Source: Patiriisocius sp047731265
Lineage (GTDB): Bacteria; Bacteroidota; Bacteroidia; Flavobacteriales; Flavobacteriaceae
DNA: 64,000 nt
Direction: 5' to 3'
Assembly: GCF_047731265.1 (NCBI RefSeq)
Contig: NZ_CP159835.1
Span: forward strand, 1 to 64,000
Shown here: positions 61,790 to 64,000 of the stretch, piece after piece
Layout: every line of letters begins with the position of its first letter
How positions within the stretch are numbered: the first letter of the stretch is position 1
Notes under the pieces: generated by a model
The model's input: only the letters and a program-made list of their open reading frames with translations
What the model was told of the DNA's origin: nothing
Database searches by the model: none
Position numbers and translations under genes: made by a program

Positions 61790-62568
61790 GTATTTTAGAA
61801 ACCATTGTCCGTTACAAAAAACTAGAAGTTGCTGCTAAGAAAAAAGTCTTTTCAATAAATATTTTGGAACAAAGTCCCTTGTATAGTCAAAAAACACGGG
61901 GCTTTGCTACCACTTTAGGCAGCACTCCTGCTGGCATCATTGCAGAGTTTAAAAGACGCTCTCCAAGCAAAGATGTCATTAACAATAAAGTGAATATACA
62001 AGAGGTAGCCCGCGGATACAAAAATGCAGGCGTCGCGTGTATGTCTGTCTTAACAGATGCATCATTCTTTGGAGGTTCTTTAGATGATTTACTATTGGTA
62101 AAAGATACGGTTTCTCTCCCTATACTACGGAAAGATTTTATTATTGACACCTATCAAATAGCAGAAGCAAAAGCCTTCGGTGCCGACGCTATTTTATTAA
62201 TTGCCGCCATTTTAACCGAAGACGAACTCAAAAAATATTCAGCTATTGCAAAAGAACTGGGATTGGATGTATTATTAGAAATTCACAATGAAACTGAATT
62301 ACAAAAATCGTTGCATCCAACAATAGATATAATTGGCGTTAACAACCGAAACCTTAAAACGTTTAAAGTTTCTGTGAAAAATAGCGAGGATTTAGCTGCA
62401 AAAATTCCCAGTCACTATCTAAAGATTTCTGAAAGTGGTATTCGCGATGTAGAAACTATTCAGCATTTAAAAACCTTTGGATATCAAGGATTTTTGATAG
62501 GAGAAAACTTTATGAAAACCTCAAATCCTGGGGCAAGTGCAAAACAATTTATTGATCAATTATCATAA
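61786..62568 (+). CDS. trpC: Indole-3-glycerol phosphate synthase
   Basis: A 260-residue TIM-barrel enzyme. IIAEFKRRSPSKDVI (catalytic Lys region), LTDASFFGGSLDDLL, ILRKDFIIDTYQIAEAKAFGADAILLI, DVLLEIHNETEL, IIGVNNRNLKTF and ISESGIRDVETI are all canonical. Separate from trpF. It overlaps trpD by 4 bases. Confidence 0.97.
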   Translation: MSILETIVRYKKLEVAAKKKVFSINILEQSPLYSQKTRGFATTLGSTPAGIIAEFKRRSPSKDVINNKVNIQEVARGYKNAGVACMSVLTDASFFGGSLDDLLLVKDTVSLPILRKDFIIDTYQIAEAKAFGADAILLIAAILTEDELKKYSAIAKELGLDVLLEIHNETELQKSLHPTIDIIGVNNRNLKTFKVSVKNSEDLAAKIPSHYLKISESGIRDVETIQHLKTFGYQGFLIGENFMKTSNPGASAKQFIDQLS

Positions 62569-62579
62569 TGAAAAATTAA

Positions 62580-63263
62580 ATGACAAACAAAAATAAAATA
62601 GCACTTAAAGTCTGTGGCATGAAACACAATACTGCACAAGTAGGAGCATTGGAACCTGACTATTTGGGCTTTATTTTTTATGATAAAAGTCAACGAAATT
62701 TTATAGAAGTAATACCTCCACTGCCAAAAGCAATTAAACGAGTTGGTGTTTTTGTAAACGCATCCATGGATTTTATACTTGAAAAAATAAAAAATCACAG
62801 TCTCGACATTATTCAATTACACGGCGAAGAATCACCTGACTATTGTTCAACATTGAGAAAACAAATAGTGAACGCTATTAAAACCGATGTGCTTGGCGCA
62901 ATCAAAGTTCCTGTAATGAGCGGAATCGAAGTGTGGAAAGTCTTTTCTGTTGGAACTGATTTTGATTTTTCAGTAGTTGTCATTTATGAAAACATCGTAG
63001 ATGCTTTTTTATTCGATACCAAAGGAGCAGAAAAAGGAGGCAACGGAATTGCTTTTGATTGGGGAATTCTAAAAAACTATCCATCACAAAAGCCATTCAT
63101 TTTAAGTGGCGGAATTTCGTTAAAAAATACGTCAGAAATAAAAAATATACTGGATACAAACCTTCCTTTACTAGCTATAGACGTAAACAGTAAATTTGAA
63201 ATTAAGCCAGGACTGAAAGACATTCCATCTTTAAAAAAATTAATAAAAACATTAAAAGCATAA
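62580..63263 (+). CDS. trpF: Phosphoribosylanthranilate isomerase
   Basis: A 227-residue TIM-barrel isomerase. The general base Cys is in LKVCGMKHN (about Cys13), DYLGFIFYDKSQRNF follows, IIQLHGEESPDYCS is typical, and the catalytic Asp is in AFLFDTKGAEKGGNG; the phosphate-binding end has FILSGGISLKN. It is 11 bases after trpC. Slightly longer than average. Confidence 0.94.
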   Translation: MTNKNKIALKVCGMKHNTAQVGALEPDYLGFIFYDKSQRNFIEVIPPLPKAIKRVGVFVNASMDFILEKIKNHSLDIIQLHGEESPDYCSTLRKQIVNAIKTDVLGAIKVPVMSGIEVWKVFSVGTDFDFSVVVIYENIVDAFLFDTKGAEKGGNGIAFDWGILKNYPSQKPFILSGGISLKNTSEIKNILDTNLPLLAIDVNSKFEIKPGLKDIPSLKKLIKTLKA

Positions 63264-63295
63264 ATCATATTGTCTAATACTAATAGCCAAAAAAC

Positions 63296-64000
63296 ATGAA
63301 CTACAACGTAAACGAAAAAGGATACTATGGGGAATTTGGCGGTGCTTATATTCCTGAGATGCTCTATCCAAATGTGGAAGAATTGAGAATAAACTATCTT
63401 CGGATTATGCAGTTGCCAAGTTTTAAAAAAGACTTTGACTCGCTGTTAAAAGAGTACGTAGGACGCCCTACTCCGCTCTATTTAGCAGAACGGTTTTCTG
63501 CTAAGTACAACACAAAAATATATCTTAAACGCGAAGATCTATGCCATACTGGTGCGCATAAAGTGAACAATACCGTTGGGCAAATATTAATGGCAAAACA
63601 CCTTAAAAAAACACGCATTATTGCTGAAACTGGTGCCGGACAACATGGCGTCGCAACCGCTACAGTTTGTGCCCTTATGGGCATTGAGTGCGTTGTTTAT
63701 ATGGGAGAAGTCGATATTAAACGACAAGCACCCAATGTTGCAAGAATGAAAATGCTTGGAGCTACAGTGGTTCCTGCTACCAGCGGAAGTAAAACCTTAA
63801 AAGACGCCACGAATGAAGCCATTCGAGATTGGATAAACAATCCTATAAACACTCATTATATTATTGGTAGCGTTGTGGGACCACACCCTTATCCAGATAT
63901 GGTAGCGCGTTTTCAAAGCGTGATTTCAGCAGAAATCAAACAACAGCTTTTAGAAAAAGAACAAAAAGAATCACCAGATTTTGTAGTGGCTTGCGTTGGA
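63296..64000 (+). CDS. trpB: Tryptophan synthase beta chain (truncated by the window end)
   Basis: The first 235 residues of TrpB, which condenses indole and serine. MNYNVNEKGYYGEFGGAYIPE and YVGRPTPLYLAERFS start it; PLP Lys89 is in REDLCHTGAHKVNNTVGQ, and AETGAGQHGVATATVCALMG (about 110-129) and the VVGPHPYPDMVARFQ segment follow. The open frame continues past 64000. trpA is expected beyond the window. Confidence 0.97.
   Translation, partial: MNYNVNEKGYYGEFGGAYIPEMLYPNVEELRINYLRIMQLPSFKKDFDSLLKEYVGRPTPLYLAERFSAKYNTKIYLKREDLCHTGAHKVNNTVGQILMAKHLKKTRIIAETGAGQHGVATATVCALMGIECVVYMGEVDIKRQAPNVARMKMLGATVVPATSGSKTLKDATNEAIRDWINNPINTHYIIGSVVGPHPYPDMVARFQSVISAEIKQQLLEKEQKESPDFVVACVG

Noticed and set aside
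1..64000. CRISPR array, tRNA, rRNA, IS element or transposase
   Set aside because: No regularly spaced repeats, clover-leaf sequences or transposase motifs were recognised; only tmRNA was found among RNA genes.

Overview
The window is 64 kb of an AT-rich chromosome from a member of the Bacteroidota, almost certainly family Flavobacteriaceae. I did not try to name the genus. Three things support this. Promoters match the Bacteroidota -7 box TAnnTTTG, in places with a -33 TTG. A secreted giant protein carries a type IX secretion sorting domain. The tmRNA tag is GENNYALAA. Start codons were chosen by family length, signal peptide and -7 box position, because there is little Shine-Dalgarno signal.

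Layout. 0-7 kb: dnaA, a LolC/E-type permease, a NamZ-family cell-wall glycosidase, a cysteine-cluster protein, a methyltransferase, a broken DUF2059 gene and a lipoprotein metalloprotease. 7-13.4 kb: a glyoxylate-shunt block with a RamB/PrpR-like regulator divergent from aceB-aceA, followed by a glyoxylate-type aminotransferase. 13.5-24.1 kb: an amidohydrolase, an outer-membrane barrel plus a 1007-residue TPR protein, a stalk-like protein with an S8 protease, ftsE and a small lipoprotein. 24.2-40.5 kb: a surface-polysaccharide region holding an MBOAT/SGNH acylation pair with a 2OG-Fe(II) oxygenase, four glycosyltransferases, 3-amino-sugar nucleotide enzymes, a flippase, a FemAB-like transferase, membrane proteins, a sulfatase-fold enzyme and a methyltransferase. 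41-49.6 kb: typA, kdsA, a 1260-residue HYR-repeat adhesin-like protein and an AlaDH-fold dehydrogenase.

49.8-54.9 kb holds tmRNA (ssrA) and then a gene-poor stretch with three broken genes, one small lipoprotein, a CCxxC protein and a beta-carbonic anhydrase; it looks like a decaying accessory segment. 54.9-58.3 kb is a thiol-redox cluster (two rhodaneses, a peroxiredoxin-like and a TlpA-like protein) divergent from a MarR regulator and a YceI protein. 58.3-64 kb is the tryptophan operon trpL-E-G-D-C-F-B, cut off inside trpB.

The most rewarding signals are regulatory. (1) Upstream of trpE there is a complete transcription attenuator: a 16-residue leader peptide with three consecutive Trp codons, a mutually exclusive antiterminator, and a strong intrinsic terminator. 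Its -7 box lies five bases before the leader ATG, which suggests a leaderless leader peptide. (2) A four-fold repeat spaced 17-18 bp lies between the RamB/PrpR-like regulator and aceB. (3) Twin 12-bp palindromes sit between the -7 box and start codon of the MarR gene. (4) A mirrored pair of -7 boxes lies between the dehydrogenase gene and tmRNA. No CRISPR array, insertion sequence, rRNA or tRNA gene was recognised.
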